A DNA stretch of 64,000 bases from Anseranas semipalmata (Eukaryota; Chordata; Aves; Anseriformes; Anseranatidae), in NCBI GenBank assembly GCA_013399115.1, contig VXAA01005663.1, positions 192,759-256,758 of the forward strand, in the 5' to 3' direction. The first letter of the stretch is position 1. The number at the start of each line of letters is the position of its first letter. Positions 46,311-57,900 of this stretch are shown one piece after another. Under the pieces are notes generated by a model that had not been told where the DNA came from, did not search any database, and saw only the letters and a program-made list of their open reading frames with translations. Made by a program: the position numbers and the translations under genes.

Positions 46311-46750
46311 CTTTGGAAAAAAGGGGGGGGAAGATTCAGAAGAAAAATGTAAATCCTATAGAAATTCCAGGAGAATACAGAAGCCGCCAGTAAAGAGGCC
46401 ACCGAATAGAGCAGTTTAGGGAAATCTGGGGAAAGGCTCCATTTGCACCTCTGGGATGGATTTCTGAAGGCTACAGAACACGTCAGCTTCCTGCGCTTGG
46501 ACAGGGTGATTTAGTATTCACACCACTTTATTTGGGAGGAATTTGTAAAAGAGTTTGAGCTATAAAATACCTTTCTGCTCATTTTTCATTGATGCTGCTG
46601 CAGCAATTGCAGAAGTCTGCCAGGGCACGGAATTAAAGGGAACGTTTTCATGGAGGAAGGCTTCGTCCTGCGGTAGGAAGTGGCCCGTCGGCACAGACCC
46701 TCCTTTCTTTGTTACATCTGCCTTGCCTTCCTCTAAGAATTAAATTAGAT
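46311..46750. other. Spacer, nothing recognised
   Basis: Mid to low GC, no repeat or gene identified; leads into the purine tract. Confidence 0.4.
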
Positions 46751-46754
46751 ATAC

Positions 46755-46832
46755 AAGGGAAAAAAAGAGAGAGAAGGAGAGGGGGAGAGAGGGAGGGCAA
46801 GAAAGGGAGGGAGAGAGAGAAGAAAAAAAAGG
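46755..46832 (+). repeat. 78-bp almost pure purine tract
   Basis: A/G only at 46,755-46,797 and 46,799-46,832, interrupted by a single C at 46,798. GA-rich words dominate. Such tracts can form triplex (H-DNA) and bind GAGA-type factors; a pyrimidine-rich stretch follows at 46,940-47,000. Confidence 0.85.
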
Positions 46833-46839
46833 CTCAGGC

Positions 46840-47800
46840 AGGAATATATTTCCTATGTCTGGATAAGGGGAAGGATTCGAGGTAATTGCTTGCTTTTCTC
46901 ATTGTTCTCAGCTGCCAAGCAGAGATTCATAGAGTGTCTGCAAAGATCTCTCTCTTTTTTCTTTTCCTTCTAATTCTTCACTCCCCCCTCCAAACCATCG
47001 CAGACCCCCGGCCCCGATCCCTCCCCTTCCCGGTGCTTATTCCACCCTAGGAAAAAAAAAGTAATTTGTCTGTTTTATTTATGATGCAATGAAGGTATGC
47101 TGAACGCATCGGGATAACCTGACACTGGTCAAACTATCTGTCAGCAAAGAAGAACTGCCTTCATACTCCAACGAGTGCATAATTTAACCATTTCTCCACC
47201 ACAGGGCAGCGCAAGACCATTCATTTGCAACGAGAGCTTTTGTCACTGCTCCTTTCACAATAAAAATCAGTTCTGTTGCACCCCGGCAAAAACTGGAATT
47301 TGACGTGTTTTCAATCAGCCCTTTATCTTCTCATTTGCACTAGTCATATACAGATTGTCTGCATGTAATAAAACTTCTACTTGGAAAAATATAAAATGAT
47401 TTGAGATATTCATATGAAAGCCAGGTCCCAAAACAAGATGGAACACACAAATCTGCCAGCTATGAAACCAATTCAGGATGGATTTAGGACCCAGGTAGAT
47501 CCAGACAATTGGATGCTGAGTCTGGTGAAGAAATAGTAATGCCTCGGGTCTGAACGAGGCGCGTATAATCCTATCCTCCTGATGCACGGGGAGGCGATGG
47601 CTTCGGCGCGGAGAGCAAACGCAGCCCATCCAGCGAGCAGGGTACGACGAGAATTGAAGGAGCAGAAAGTGAGCAAGAAAACAATAGCAAAAATATTTGG
47701 AATGTAAAGTAAGAATTAAAAGAATATATAAAAAAAATTAATTGCATCAGGGCTTTTTTGAAAAAAAAACAAAAAAAACAAGAAAACACAACCTATTCGA
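46840..47800. promoter_or_regulatory. Candidate conserved non-coding element with CTCF-like word
   Basis: Repeat-free, mid-AT DNA from 46,840 to 47,480. CCACCACAGGGCAGC at 47,196-47,210 differs from the CTCF core consensus (CCASYAGRKGGCRSY) at one position. 47,690-47,790 is A/T-rich low complexity. Insulator or enhancer role is inference. Confidence 0.35.
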
Positions 47801-48620
47801 GCCCTGTTGAAATCAGAAGGAGCAAACAAGGGAAAGGCTGTACTGGTTACGTTCCACCATTTTAACCCAGTCGCAACATCCTTCCTCGCTGCCGACACTG
47901 CGCCGGCAAAGCCGTGGCCGCGGACGCCCTCCTGCCGCACGGCGCTGCCCGCTGCCCGCCCGCGGCACCGCTCGTCGGCCAAGGGGAGCGAGCACGGCCG
48001 GCCTGAGCAGCTCCGGCTCCCGCGTCCCCTGCGGCCCTGCCATTTGCTGCTCTAATTCCTGATCTGAGACAGGAAAGGACACGCTGAGCTTGAACAATTC
48101 CATTTTTTATTTCACCATAAAAAACAATGCTCAGGATTAGGCCCCGAACTGTGAGCTCTCGCGCCACGAAGCCCTGCTGGGCAAGATTTCCTGAATAAGT
48201 AGGATTTGAGCACACTGAAAATATTCTGATGTTTAATAAATGACAGAACAAAATATGGAAAAAAGATTTTGAAATATAATGCAATGCATGCAACAGGGAT
48301 CAGAAAAGGAACTCCAGGAAATAAGGGGCTTGATGAATAGGTTCTGCTTATGATCCTATTTATTTCTGATGCACACCAGCGTTTGCCTTTGCACCGTAAG
48401 AAAGCAGGAGAAGATTTTATGAATGGGGATATCTACAGCAAGAGGCCCGCACCCCGGCAGGGAGCTGACAGGCAGGGCCAGGGCAGAGCCACCAGGCTGT
48501 CCCCAGGCGCGCCAAGGGACGGCCGCCACCGCGGCCACCCTCACCCCGGGACAAGGACAGCGGGGCCGAGCCGGCACCCCGGCTCCTGGTGCTGTCCTGC
48601 TCCTGTCCATCCTTCTTGGC
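47801..48620. other. Two CpG-rich blocks around an AT-rich core
   Basis: CpG-rich at 47,890-48,040 and 48,450-48,600, with AT-rich unique DNA between them. Overlapping frames not called. Confidence 0.4.
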
Positions 48621-49990
48621 AGGAGGGATCACACAATTAAAACCTGGGTTATTCTGCATTCCCAGACAATTTGCTGAGAAACGGGCATTTAGAATTGACG
48701 TAAATTTTTCATTGAGAGATTATTTAGGAGTCAGTGCTTGTAGTTATATCGCCTTCTTACCTATAACTACATACATATAAAGCACACGTTAAGATAAAAA
48801 CGAATATATTTGGCAAAACATAGAAATAAAGATATATTTTGGATAGAGGAAATCAATTTATAAAAGAATAGATTCTGTAGTAGGTATGCCTAAAAAGACA
48901 CATAATGCTGTTTGTCCTGTCATTCTGGAAGTCCTACTTCTGCACAAAGATGATGAATGTTCCTACGTTTTTCACACAAAGATTGCTCTGTAATAATCAG
49001 ACTATTTAGGAACAGTCCACTCTCCTTTCTTGTTCCCCTTTATTTTTTCACTGCTGAATGAAGAAATAACATGAAATTACAAGGACCAGCCAACCTCTTT
49101 TTAATTCACAACCATTTTAAAATAGGAAAATACAAACATACGTAAATCCAGCGAGCCTTAATTTTATTGTAAAATTGCAACTAAAATTTAAATTAGTGAA
49201 AACAATTTAAATTTCTTAAGAAAAAGCCACAACAAGATTGAAATATTCTGTGTCTGTTTTTAACTTGAACCAAATTTGAAGGCTGTTATAAACCTGAAAA
49301 CAGGATGTTAATACCTGAAACACTTGCATTAATTTAAACAGAAGAGCCCAAATAACATCATTATAATTCTGAACAGGTTGTTTTATCTCCTCAAATCCAG
49401 AGTTAAAACCTGCTAAAATAAAATTACAAGAGCCTTTTGAACAGACAAGCTCCTTCAAAAGAAACTGTACAGTTTTGAAACCTGATTTGTGTTCCAGATT
49501 TGGAAGTGTTCATAATTTGTATTTGTGAAACAAGCCGGATTATTACAGCAGGGGAGATCCTATCAGTTTACAGCCTGCCTGAATTTCACACGGAAATCTG
49601 ACAACACTCCTCCATGATCCCCTCTTTAAGTAATTGCTCTGCCATTTTGTTCTCGCTTCTTTTGCACCTGACTCAGCCTCAGAGAGCCCAAACCGCACAT
49701 TTTAAAATAAATCTGGATGTCCCAAAACAAAATCTGCTGCTAACAACATTTGTATCATCCCTCTTCGTCAGAAAGCAAAGACGCATTTATGCTGACGTAA
49801 GGGAATTCGCTGCAAAGCAGTTACATTTTACTTTAGTAAGTGACCTAAAGCAAATGAAAACCCTACTTTGTAAGATAAAAGAATCGCTGCTGCCATTCTG
49901 AAACGCTCAGATTTTAGAAGAAAAGCAGAAAATATTTTCAGAGAAAAGCAAACAAAAAGGGAAAGAAAGAATAAAGCAGGTCGCAAAAGG
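48621..49990. promoter_or_regulatory. Long AT-rich stretch, enhancer-like in part
   Basis: About 1.4 kb, strongly AT-rich, without long frames or repeats. Contains the 10-bp inverted repeat at 48,739-48,771 and many TTTAAATT/AATTTAAA words at 49,170-49,220. Candidate regulatory or matrix-attachment-like DNA, by composition only. Confidence 0.3.
48739..48771. repeat. Perfect 10-bp inverted repeat, 13-base loop
   Basis: TGTAGTTATA (48,739-48,748) and TATAACTACA (48,762-48,771) are exact reverse complements. Confidence 0.7.
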
Positions 49991-50029
49991 AAACTTGAGG
50001 AATAAATTCGCAACTCTCGTTAGCACTGC

Positions 50030-50760
50030 GGAGGTGATGTGGGCCGCAGCCGCTGCGGTACCCGGCGCGGCGTTTCTGCGAGCCGGCGCTGCTGCCCGCG
50101 GGGTTTGGTTCCGCGGCCCTTCGGTGCGGTGGGGTCGGACGACGGGACGGGAGCCCTGCGGGGACCGCGCGGCAGCCGCGGGGCGCTTCGGGGCCGTCCA
50201 TGGGGCACGGGGCGGCACGGGGGGNNNNNNNNNNNNNNNNNNNNNNNNNNNNNNNNNNNNNNNNNNNNNNNNNNNNNNNNNNNNNNNNNNNNNNNNNNNN
50301 NNNNNNNNNNNNNNNNNNNNNNNNNNNNNNNNNNNNNNNNNNNNNNNNNNNNNNNNNNNNNNNNNNNNNNNNNNNNNNNNNNNNNNNNNNNNNNNNNNNN
50401 NNNNNNNNNNNNNNNNNNNNNNNNNNNNNNNNNNNNNNNNNNNNNNNNNNNNNNNNNNNNNNNNNNNNNNNNNNNNNNNNNNNNNNNNNNNNNNNNNNNN
50501 NNNNNNNNNNNNNNNNNNNNNNNNNNNNNNNNNNNNNNNNNNNNNNNNNNNNNNNNNNNNNNNNNNNNNNNNNNNNNNNNNNNNNNNNNNNNNNNNNNNN
50601 NNNNNNNNNNNNNNNNNNNNNNNNNNNNAGCCCGGGCGGGGGCCGGGCAGCGAGCCCCGCTCAGCAGGGCGCCGCAGGGCCTCGGTCAGGCCTGGCCCAG
50701 CGCGGGGACCCCGCGGCCCCGCCCGGCACCGGGCTCGGGTCCCCCAAACGCAGGCGTGAG
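50030..50760. other. CpG island interrupted by an assembly gap
   Basis: The sequence is very CpG-rich on both sides of the gap at 50,225-50,628. If the missing part is alike, this is the most extreme CpG island in the window and a good promoter candidate. Frames bridging the Ns are meaningless. Confidence 0.5.
50225..50628. other. Assembly gap of 404 Ns
   Basis: A run of Ns flanked by near-pure G/C sequence. The length may be an estimate. GC-rich DNA of this kind is often lost in bird assemblies. Confidence 0.98.
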
Positions 50761-51062
50761 CGCTGCGAAGAGGCTGGGATGGGGGAACAACGTTCTCCAG
50801 AGGGAAAGCGTTTCAAAGGACGTCATGAAATGGGAATGTGCCGGCCGCCAAGCCCCAGCGCTGCCTGTGCAGCACAGCAGGCATCGCTCACCCTGCCACG
50901 GACGGGACTTCGGGGCTCCTCTCTGCCCCCCGGCCCCGCTAAGAGCACAGCTCATGCAGACCTCACCACAGACTTTTCCTTGAGATTGTGCATCAGAGCA
51001 GCGGGGGGGCTGATGAAGTGCTCGTTTTTTTACATCAGTCTTATAAATTGCTCTCCCCATTA

Positions 51063-51082
51063 ATTGTTTCCATGGAAACAAT
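51063..51082. promoter_or_regulatory. 20-bp perfect palindrome matching an RFX X-box
   Basis: ATTGTTTCCATGGAAACAAT is its own reverse complement. The inner GTTTCCATGGAAAC fits the X-box pattern bound by RFX factors (GTNRCC..RGYAAC type, with one common variant base in each half). The outer ATTGTT/AACAAT are also SOX-like words. Confidence 0.55.
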
Positions 51083-51786
51083 GCATTTGGCTTGTAGGGG
51101 GATCCTGAAAAATTTTTAATGGGATTCTTAAAAATGTGCAAAAGGCGGTGGGGGGCAGGGTCGGTGCTCCCAAACACCCTCAGAAAAGATCCAGCCCAAC
51201 TTCAGACAAAACGGGCAATTAATCGCCTGTGTCGAAATGTTGCCAGGCTGAATCCAGATTAAATCGAGGACCTGAAAACATTATTCAAATGACCAGGGGA
51301 AAAAAATGAAACAAAAGGGCAAGTACAGATTACGTGACAGCACAGACGAGAATTTTCAAACACCTCCTAGCAAAACACAGTCATGAGACCATGACCAAAT
51401 AACAATTCTTTAATGTCACAGCCTTAACTAATAATTTAAGCATGAGCAGTCCTTGATAACCCATCAGATCCCCCACCAAACACCGCGCTCCTTGCGAAAT
51501 CTCCGCACGCTGCTCTGACAGGGACAGCGGTAGCTACACCTGCGCACCAGCGCAGCTGCGCACACGCACGCCCGCTCGCGCCGTCTTCCCTCTCCCCACT
51601 CCGCAAGTGCCTGGGAGGATTTTTCTCTTTTTTTTTTTTTCCCAGCAGGGAAAGTATTTGTATTACAGGGTATGAAACTAGTCCAACATGCAAGCATATT
51701 TAATTTGGAAAATGTGTGGCTAAATGCCACTTGTTATGGGATTAGTTAACAGCTGCAAGTCTGCTACTGTGGAAAGAATTTTTTCC

Positions 51787-51832
51787 AGGAAAAAAAAAAA
51801 AAAAAAAAAGAGGAAAGAAAGAAAGAAAAGGA
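51787..51832 (+). repeat. 46-bp homopurine tract
   Basis: A-rich run followed by GGAAAGAAAGAAAGAAAAGG. Simple repeat. Confidence 0.8.
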
Positions 51833-51960
51833 TTTAACTGAGAATTGATATGTGTCGTCTCCCAACTTTCCCTGCACATTTTCAAGTTACATCCAGTTTC
51901 TCAGCTCTCTGCGGGGTTGTCCTCACTTAACTGTCAGCTGAAGCTATCTACACTTAAATT

Positions 51961-54020
51961 AACTCCTCTCGAGTCAGTCTGCTCGGAGCGGGAGCCGTCA
52001 GCACCAGCAAGCAACACCCGAGCGCCAGGCGCGCGGCAGAGCCCGGCTCGGCCCCAGGCGCTGCTGGCAGCGTGGCCTCGCGCCCCACGCCGCTGGGCCG
52101 GCCGCTCGGGCTGGGAGCCCTGACTGCGGCCGAAGATCTGCCCGAGCGTCGGGTTACAGGCGACTCTCAAGTTATACCTCAAGCTAATAATGCAGTGAAG
52201 ACAGGCTCTAAATTACTTGTTAAAAATACCGTGCTCGTCCTGAGTGTCCTATGGTGTCCTCCAACGGTAAGTGCTATTAATGAAGGAGAATTTCACTGTT
52301 AACAAATCAGGCAGATAAGGCAAACCCACAAGTGGCTCCTATCGCTTCTGTCTGTATGGCCACGACCTTCCTACGTGACCGCTGACACACGTTCATGAGG
52401 ATGCCAAGCAGCAGGTTTCCAGACCACAGCATGCCCCCCTCCCCGTCCCAAAGCGTTTCTCATCGGCATCATGTTGCGGGGCTCTCTCCTGCCCCAGAGC
52501 AGCTCATCTCCTCCAGGGGGACAGACCCGAGCCTGAGCACTTCGCGGCCTCAGCTCCCGCGCTGGGGCTGAAGGCCAGGTGCTCGGCCGGGGCGCGATGC
52601 AGGGAGCAGCTCTGGGTGAGCTGTCCCCAGGGCCACCTCCTGGAGGAGCCGCTGCAGGTCCCCGCCAGGCGAGGCGAGAGGAGGGGAGCGGCTGGGGGAA
52701 GGAACGGGCTCTCCCCAGCCCAGCAGGGAAGCCCCAGGAATTTGGCTTCTTGTCCCAGACTTGTTCTAGTCCCCTTGCTGCTGCTGCTCAGCCTAAAGCA
52801 AAACAAGCTCCTGTGGCATCACTGCACAAGTGGCAACAAAAGAGAAAAGTCCCCCTTGGCCACCCCATGCGTCCGCCCAGCTCAGCTCGTGGTGCTCGGT
52901 GTCCTTTGGAGGTGGGAGCCTGCCCTTCAGCAGCCATCCTGACGCTACGGTCATCTGGGGGAAAACAGTTCCGTGGCTAACACGTACGAGAGGGGGCAAG
53001 GCAGCGCTGCGCCTGTCCCGGCCAGGCCCCCCAGAAGTGGTGCTGGTCATAGTGCAGCTGGGAATTCTGTCTTAACGCTGTGCTTACTCCCGTAACGTGT
53101 ATGATGGGAATGAGACAGAGACAGTCATATGATACGGCAGAAAAATTTCTCTTCGGCTGTTTCTTTTGGATACCATACGCCGAGTGCTTTTATGTCATAC
53201 ACGCAAATATGATCACGCTGTGCTGACAGACACCCCGCAATTATGTGGACAAAGACGGATGCTACGTGGCATTTTTCTGCTGGAAACGATCCCCTGAAAT
53301 GTGGGGGCTGGGGGATAACTGGGGGCAAGTTTCTTAAGATCACATCTCTGCCACACTCGTGCCAGTTCCCTGACCCTGGCTGAGTCGTGCACGTCAGCAG
53401 CCCACCGCCCAGACCTCCTCCGAGCAGAAGGGCCCTCCTCTTTCCCGAAGAGCCGGGGAACGACCAAGCTGGTGTCCCCGACAGGCCTGCCTGGACCTAC
53501 ACCTTGTCCTGCGGTGGCTGCAGGGGACAGCGGTGGGGAGGGGATGGGAGCGGGGCGATGGCTCGGGGCTGCCTCGTTCCTGCACCTTGTGCCTCCGCGC
53601 CTGGCTGGACGTTGACTGCTCGTACGTGACGGAGGGATTGCGCTCACGCCAGATACCAGCAGAGAGGCTGGAAAAAACCTCACGCGCTGATCTTTAAGTG
53701 GCGCCAGGGACAAAACGTGCGCGTGCAGCTTTTAAGTGCATCCCCATCTACCTCGCCGTTATTAGCCGCAGAACAGCATGAGAGCCGCGGGTAGCTTACA
53801 GGACCGCGTCCGCCCAAGTTTGCCATTTCATCGGTGAACAAACGTAACTGCACCCCCGAATAAACCTGCAGCGCGTTGCTACTCGTCTGGGAGCTGAGGC
53901 TCCGAGCGCGTCCCCACCGCGAGCGCTCGCACACCCGCGCATCCCAGCTGACGGGCACGGAGAGCCGCGGCCCTGACATCCCGGCTTCACGCGCGTTAGC
54001 AGTTCCACTGGGACCGCGCA
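51961..54020. other. Mosaic of GC-rich blocks
   Basis: CpG-rich at 51,980-52,160, 52,500-52,700 (GC-rich to 53,030), 53,380-53,640 and 53,880-54,010, with AT-richer gaps. Frames of 60-166 codons overlap in both directions. No exon structure recognised. Confidence 0.4.
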
Positions 54021-54409
54021 TTTCAGGTGCTAAAAGTGGAAAGTAACGTGCAGAAGCAAGCTGTAATTTCCTTAATTTTGTCTTAAAAGGGCCCAGACTG
54101 GCTGTGCTCTATTTTTCAGAATGATACAGCAAAATATTCCCTTTCCAGTATTCGCTTTTAAAGTTGACCAAACAAAAGCCATTGTGTCCAAAGTTCGTGC
54201 TTTGGACCATCAGTTTCTCCAGGGAGGTGCGGTGAAGCTCTTTTGCATTTGTCCACATTTAAAATCAGGGCCACTTTAAGGGGAACGAGTGAGAAGTATG
54301 TTCTATCGTTTCAGAAATGAAAGGCATTTACCCTCAAGACAATAAAACAGATCTTTTAAACCTCTCTGATGCAAGAGAGGAAACGCAAAGCTTACAAAAG
54401 TAAAGCTCC
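54021..54409. other. AT-rich spacer
   Basis: Unique DNA with no gene or repeat recognised. Confidence 0.35.
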
Positions 54410-54500
54410 AGTCCTGCAAACACAGCCCTGATCTTCCTCATGTGTGCAGTTCACTGAAATCAATACGGTTGCTCACGAGTGAAGCCGCAGATGCAAACAA
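54410..54500 (+). repeat. Second copy of the short ancient amniote repeat
   Basis: AGTCCTGCAAACACAG, CCTCATGTGTGCAGTTCACT, GAAATCAATACGGTTGCTCA and CGAGTGAAG follow the same pattern as the 25,790-25,862 copy and the remembered consensus. Strongly decayed. Confidence 0.5.
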
Positions 54501-55200
54501 ATGTTTCCGTGTCTGAATCTTATATTAATACTAAAGTTGCATTAAAGGAAAAAAAAACTTGACAGTAAATTCAAAAGTTTTTGCAGTTAAAAAATTATGT
54601 ATAGTTGTGCTAGTATTTTTCATTAAATGACATAATTTATGCAGCATTTAAAACACCACCTGAGCTCACGCCCCTACGACGACGATCCAGCACCCCAGGC
54701 ACCCCGCGCCCACCTCCGCCTCCAGGCGACCGCAGCCGCTGCTGTCAGCCCGTCTGCGGGTCTGAGCGCACAGGACTGAAACACTTCTTTTCTTCGGGGA
54801 GTACTGCGAAGGTCCTGCAAGAGCAACAAGTGTTATGCAGGAAGGACATACGCAGCAAAGATCAACAGGAATTACGAAGAGGTGACAGCGATCTCTTCCC
54901 CCAGACCTTCAGAGCCTCATCTTTCCTCCCACTTCACGAAGCCACGCAAAGTAAATTCCAGCTGCTAACCATATAAAATGAGAGCTGTTTGCTAGAGACC
55001 TGATAATGTTTAAAAATATATAGTCAAACATCTTGCTAAGTGAAGGCATGATAAAGCAAAGTCCATCTCTTACACTAACCTTCAAGGTAAAATTAATAAT
55101 TAATTGGTAAAGCCAGGACATGGAATGATTGCTATCAATATTTTAATACTTTTACTGCTAATTTCATTCTCCCTCCATAATCTGCTTTCTGAAAAAGCAA
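54501..55200. other. AT-rich spacer with a GC patch
   Basis: GC patch at 54,660-54,780. A 15-bp homeodomain-like palindrome AATTAATAATTAATT lies at 55,091-55,105. No gene recognised. Confidence 0.35.
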
Positions 55201-55900
55201 GAGAGCTACGTGTGCATTTCCAACGAGCTCCCCTGCCTCAGCCGGGGTCAATGTTTGAAGCGAAACACGCTCTGAAGTGTGCTGCGAATGCCAGTTCTAC
55301 ACGAGGCACGGAACAGAACACCACAGGCACGCTTCCATTCGTTAGGTGCGCTCAGCGAGTGAGCCGTCCCCGTGCTCGCTGTGAAGCTGAGCCCGCTGCG
55401 GCCCCGTGCCACGCGTGCTGCTCGCCTCGCCCGCGGTGGCTTTGTCAAGTTCTGGCGAGCACGACTTGAGTGACAATTCTGTTAGCACAAATGGAAAAAA
55501 ATACACAACTCAGCTCCCTTCCTTGCACAACCGTTTTTTAACAGGAGTAAAGAACCAAAGCCCTCAAGCCCTGGCAGTGAATAGTGCCTGTATTTGGCAA
55601 CGTACGCGGGGTTTCTGCTTTCAGGTACGCGAGTGGTCGATGCTGCAGCTTGCCCAGCCAGGGCAGAGCGCAACAGGGGCTTGCTTTTCATGAATACCAA
55701 AATGCAGCCGTAAACTGCCGTGAGCCTTCAGAACATCCACTTCCCCGGGCAAGGGGACCCCCGGCACAGGGCAGAGCTGCCGGGAAGGCGTGTGGGTCGA
55801 ACGCCCGCGGCCGCGGGGCCCGGAGCGGGCAAGGGGCAGGGAGGCGACCCCGCTGCTGGGGAGAGAAGCGTGTCCTCACCTGCTTTATTTACTCTTTATT
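55201..55900. other. GC-rich blocks
   Basis: CpG-rich at 55,300-55,450 and 55,740-55,870. Overlapping frames not called. Confidence 0.4.
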
Positions 55901-56700
55901 AGTCTAATGAGGCTGTTTCCCGGGAGTTTAATTACCATAATAGAGACAATTCCTTTCTTAACCCTCTTTACAGCCTGGAACAGAAAGAGCCTGTGAAAGG
56001 GTAAAGCAGAAAACAAGAGCCGGCCGGCAGAGAAGTCGTGTTTGAATCTGTCGGCACAGAAAGGGACCAAACCTCGGCCACGTGGCCAGGAGCGGGGCAG
56101 CCGCGGCGTGGGGCTCCCGGCCCCCCCGTGCCCACCGCCCCGCGGGGCCGCTGCAGGGCCGTGGGGAGCACGTGATGAATGCCACAGAAACTGTGCGGGT
56201 TAGCAGCCCTTTGAAACCCTACCTCGTCATCATTTTCCATTTACAGTTTACTAATGAAATTAGATATGGTAAAGGGTTTCTTTCTTTCTTTCTTTCTTTT
56301 TTCCTGAAATCGACTGCGCGTTTTTTTAGAGTTAAATCAACATATTTTCCATTCCATATTCAGCAAGAAATCAGAAAATTAAACATTTTTTTTTTTCTGG
56401 TGCTGCTAAGAAGCATTTCCACGGTGTTGCCATTATGCATACAGCAATTTACTGTATTAGTTTTACATGTCCGCTGCTCTATACACACCAGACAAAACAG
56501 GTCACATTGAAACAGCTCTCGTTAGCTGCTTTAGCCCAGCAACACACAGCCGAAACGCGCACACACCAGGTCAGCGTTCCCTCCTCCCAAGAAAGCATAC
56601 TTGTGCTCAATGGCAGCCAGTAATATCGTTCTGCTCCTTGCCACGTGAATAAAAAAAAAATAAACAAAAATCAGTCTTCAAAACATTAGTTCCTGGCGGA
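55901..56700. other. Mixed stretch with a (TTTC)n repeat
   Basis: Small CpG patch at 56,080-56,170. (TTTC)5 begins at 56,277 and grades into a T-rich run to about 56,303. AT-rich unique DNA after that. No gene recognised. Confidence 0.45.
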
Positions 56701-57900
56701 TTTATGAAGCCAGGACTGGATCAGCCACCTCGTCCCCCGCGGGCGGGGAGCCCCAACCCCTTGGAGGGCTGCGGGAAGCGAGGCTCTGGGGCCGGACCCG
56801 GCGATCTGCAGCAGGGCTTTGCAGGAACAGAGGTGTTTAAAAGGTGAAGGCAAAGACACAGTGAGGATGAGAAGAACCAGATCTAAGAGGAGAAAATATA
56901 CAGCCTAGGAAAAAAATAACACAGAGCTGGATTAACCCAACCAGAAGTCTCTCCTTGCCTGCTTCACTTGTTCTTACGTGATACGGACAACATGCTATGA
57001 AACCAATTTCTACAAATGGGAAAAGGCAGAATAAACTTGAGCCAGGGTGCAAGTTCCAAAGCCACACAACATCCTCGCTTGATTTTCCTCTAATCAAGCC
57101 TCAGCACCACCTCGATGAGCGGGTTTGGGTTTCCCTTGGCTCGGGCATGGTACCTGGGTGCTGCCCGCATCCTCAAGCCAGGAACGCGCCCTGGTGCCAC
57201 GCAGGCACACAGCAGCTTGCCACTGGCCCCGGGAAGCGGCTCAAGCGGAGCCACCCGGGAGCGAGGGCACCGCGGGGCTGGGAAGGCACCAAGTGATGGG
57301 AAGGGGCAGCTCTCATGTCCTGGTGCCCCAGCTCGGCCTCGTCCTCCGCACAGCTAAGGCAGCGCTCCTGGTAAGTGCTTCGAGCGCAGGGGTTTCCACG
57401 CTGGGAACGCGCTGCAGGAGGCGGGGAAGGAGATGACGGCAGATAGCCACCCGGGGCCAACACGGCGTGATGCAACCAGCCATGGCCACTTCTCACTTTG
57501 TTTAGCATCACAGCACTGCTGTTTTCCTTCACCTTCTGCTTTGCAGCCTCCTGGACTGGCTCTGGCACACACACACCTCTCGGGGACGAGGGCGCGCAGT
57601 GCCCAGGCTCCTCACTGCGGGAGCGGCTGGGGAGCATTGCTTCGCCTTGAGACGGCGCCGACCGCTTGCACCCTTGCTGCTAGCACGCTACAGACCAGAG
57701 TGAGATCCCAGTTTATTCAGGAGCACACGCCTGAACTAAAGCAGTTAAACCTGCCTTAGCTTACCACCTGAACTAGGCCAGGAGGTGAAGTTCCCGCCCG
57801 TGCCGCATGCACTGTGCGCTGAGCGCTGCGGCCACAACGCGCTCGCTCCCTGCAAAGCTCCCCAAAGCCGACCCGCTGCCGGGAACTACGAACTCCACTG
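56701..57900. other. GC-rich mosaic
   Basis: CpG-rich at 56,730-56,810, 57,120-57,300 and 57,570-57,670 with AT-richer DNA at 56,820-57,110. Overlapping frames of 70-154 codons on both strands not called. Confidence 0.4.

Larger units (their letters stand above)
50761..51960. promoter_or_regulatory. Candidate conserved element with an X-box-like palindrome
   Basis: 50,760-50,990 is still GC-rich. From 51,030 to 51,440 the DNA is AT-rich and repeat-free and holds the RFX-like palindrome at 51,063-51,082. 51,470-51,610 is GC-rich again; a homopurine tract lies at 51,787-51,832. Confidence 0.35.

Noticed and set aside
49995..51063. Plus-strand frames of 254-314 codons
   Set aside because: They read through 404 Ns, so the length is an artefact of the gap.
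57099..57122. REST/RE1-like half site CTCAGCACCAC
   Set aside because: The second half of the motif is absent.
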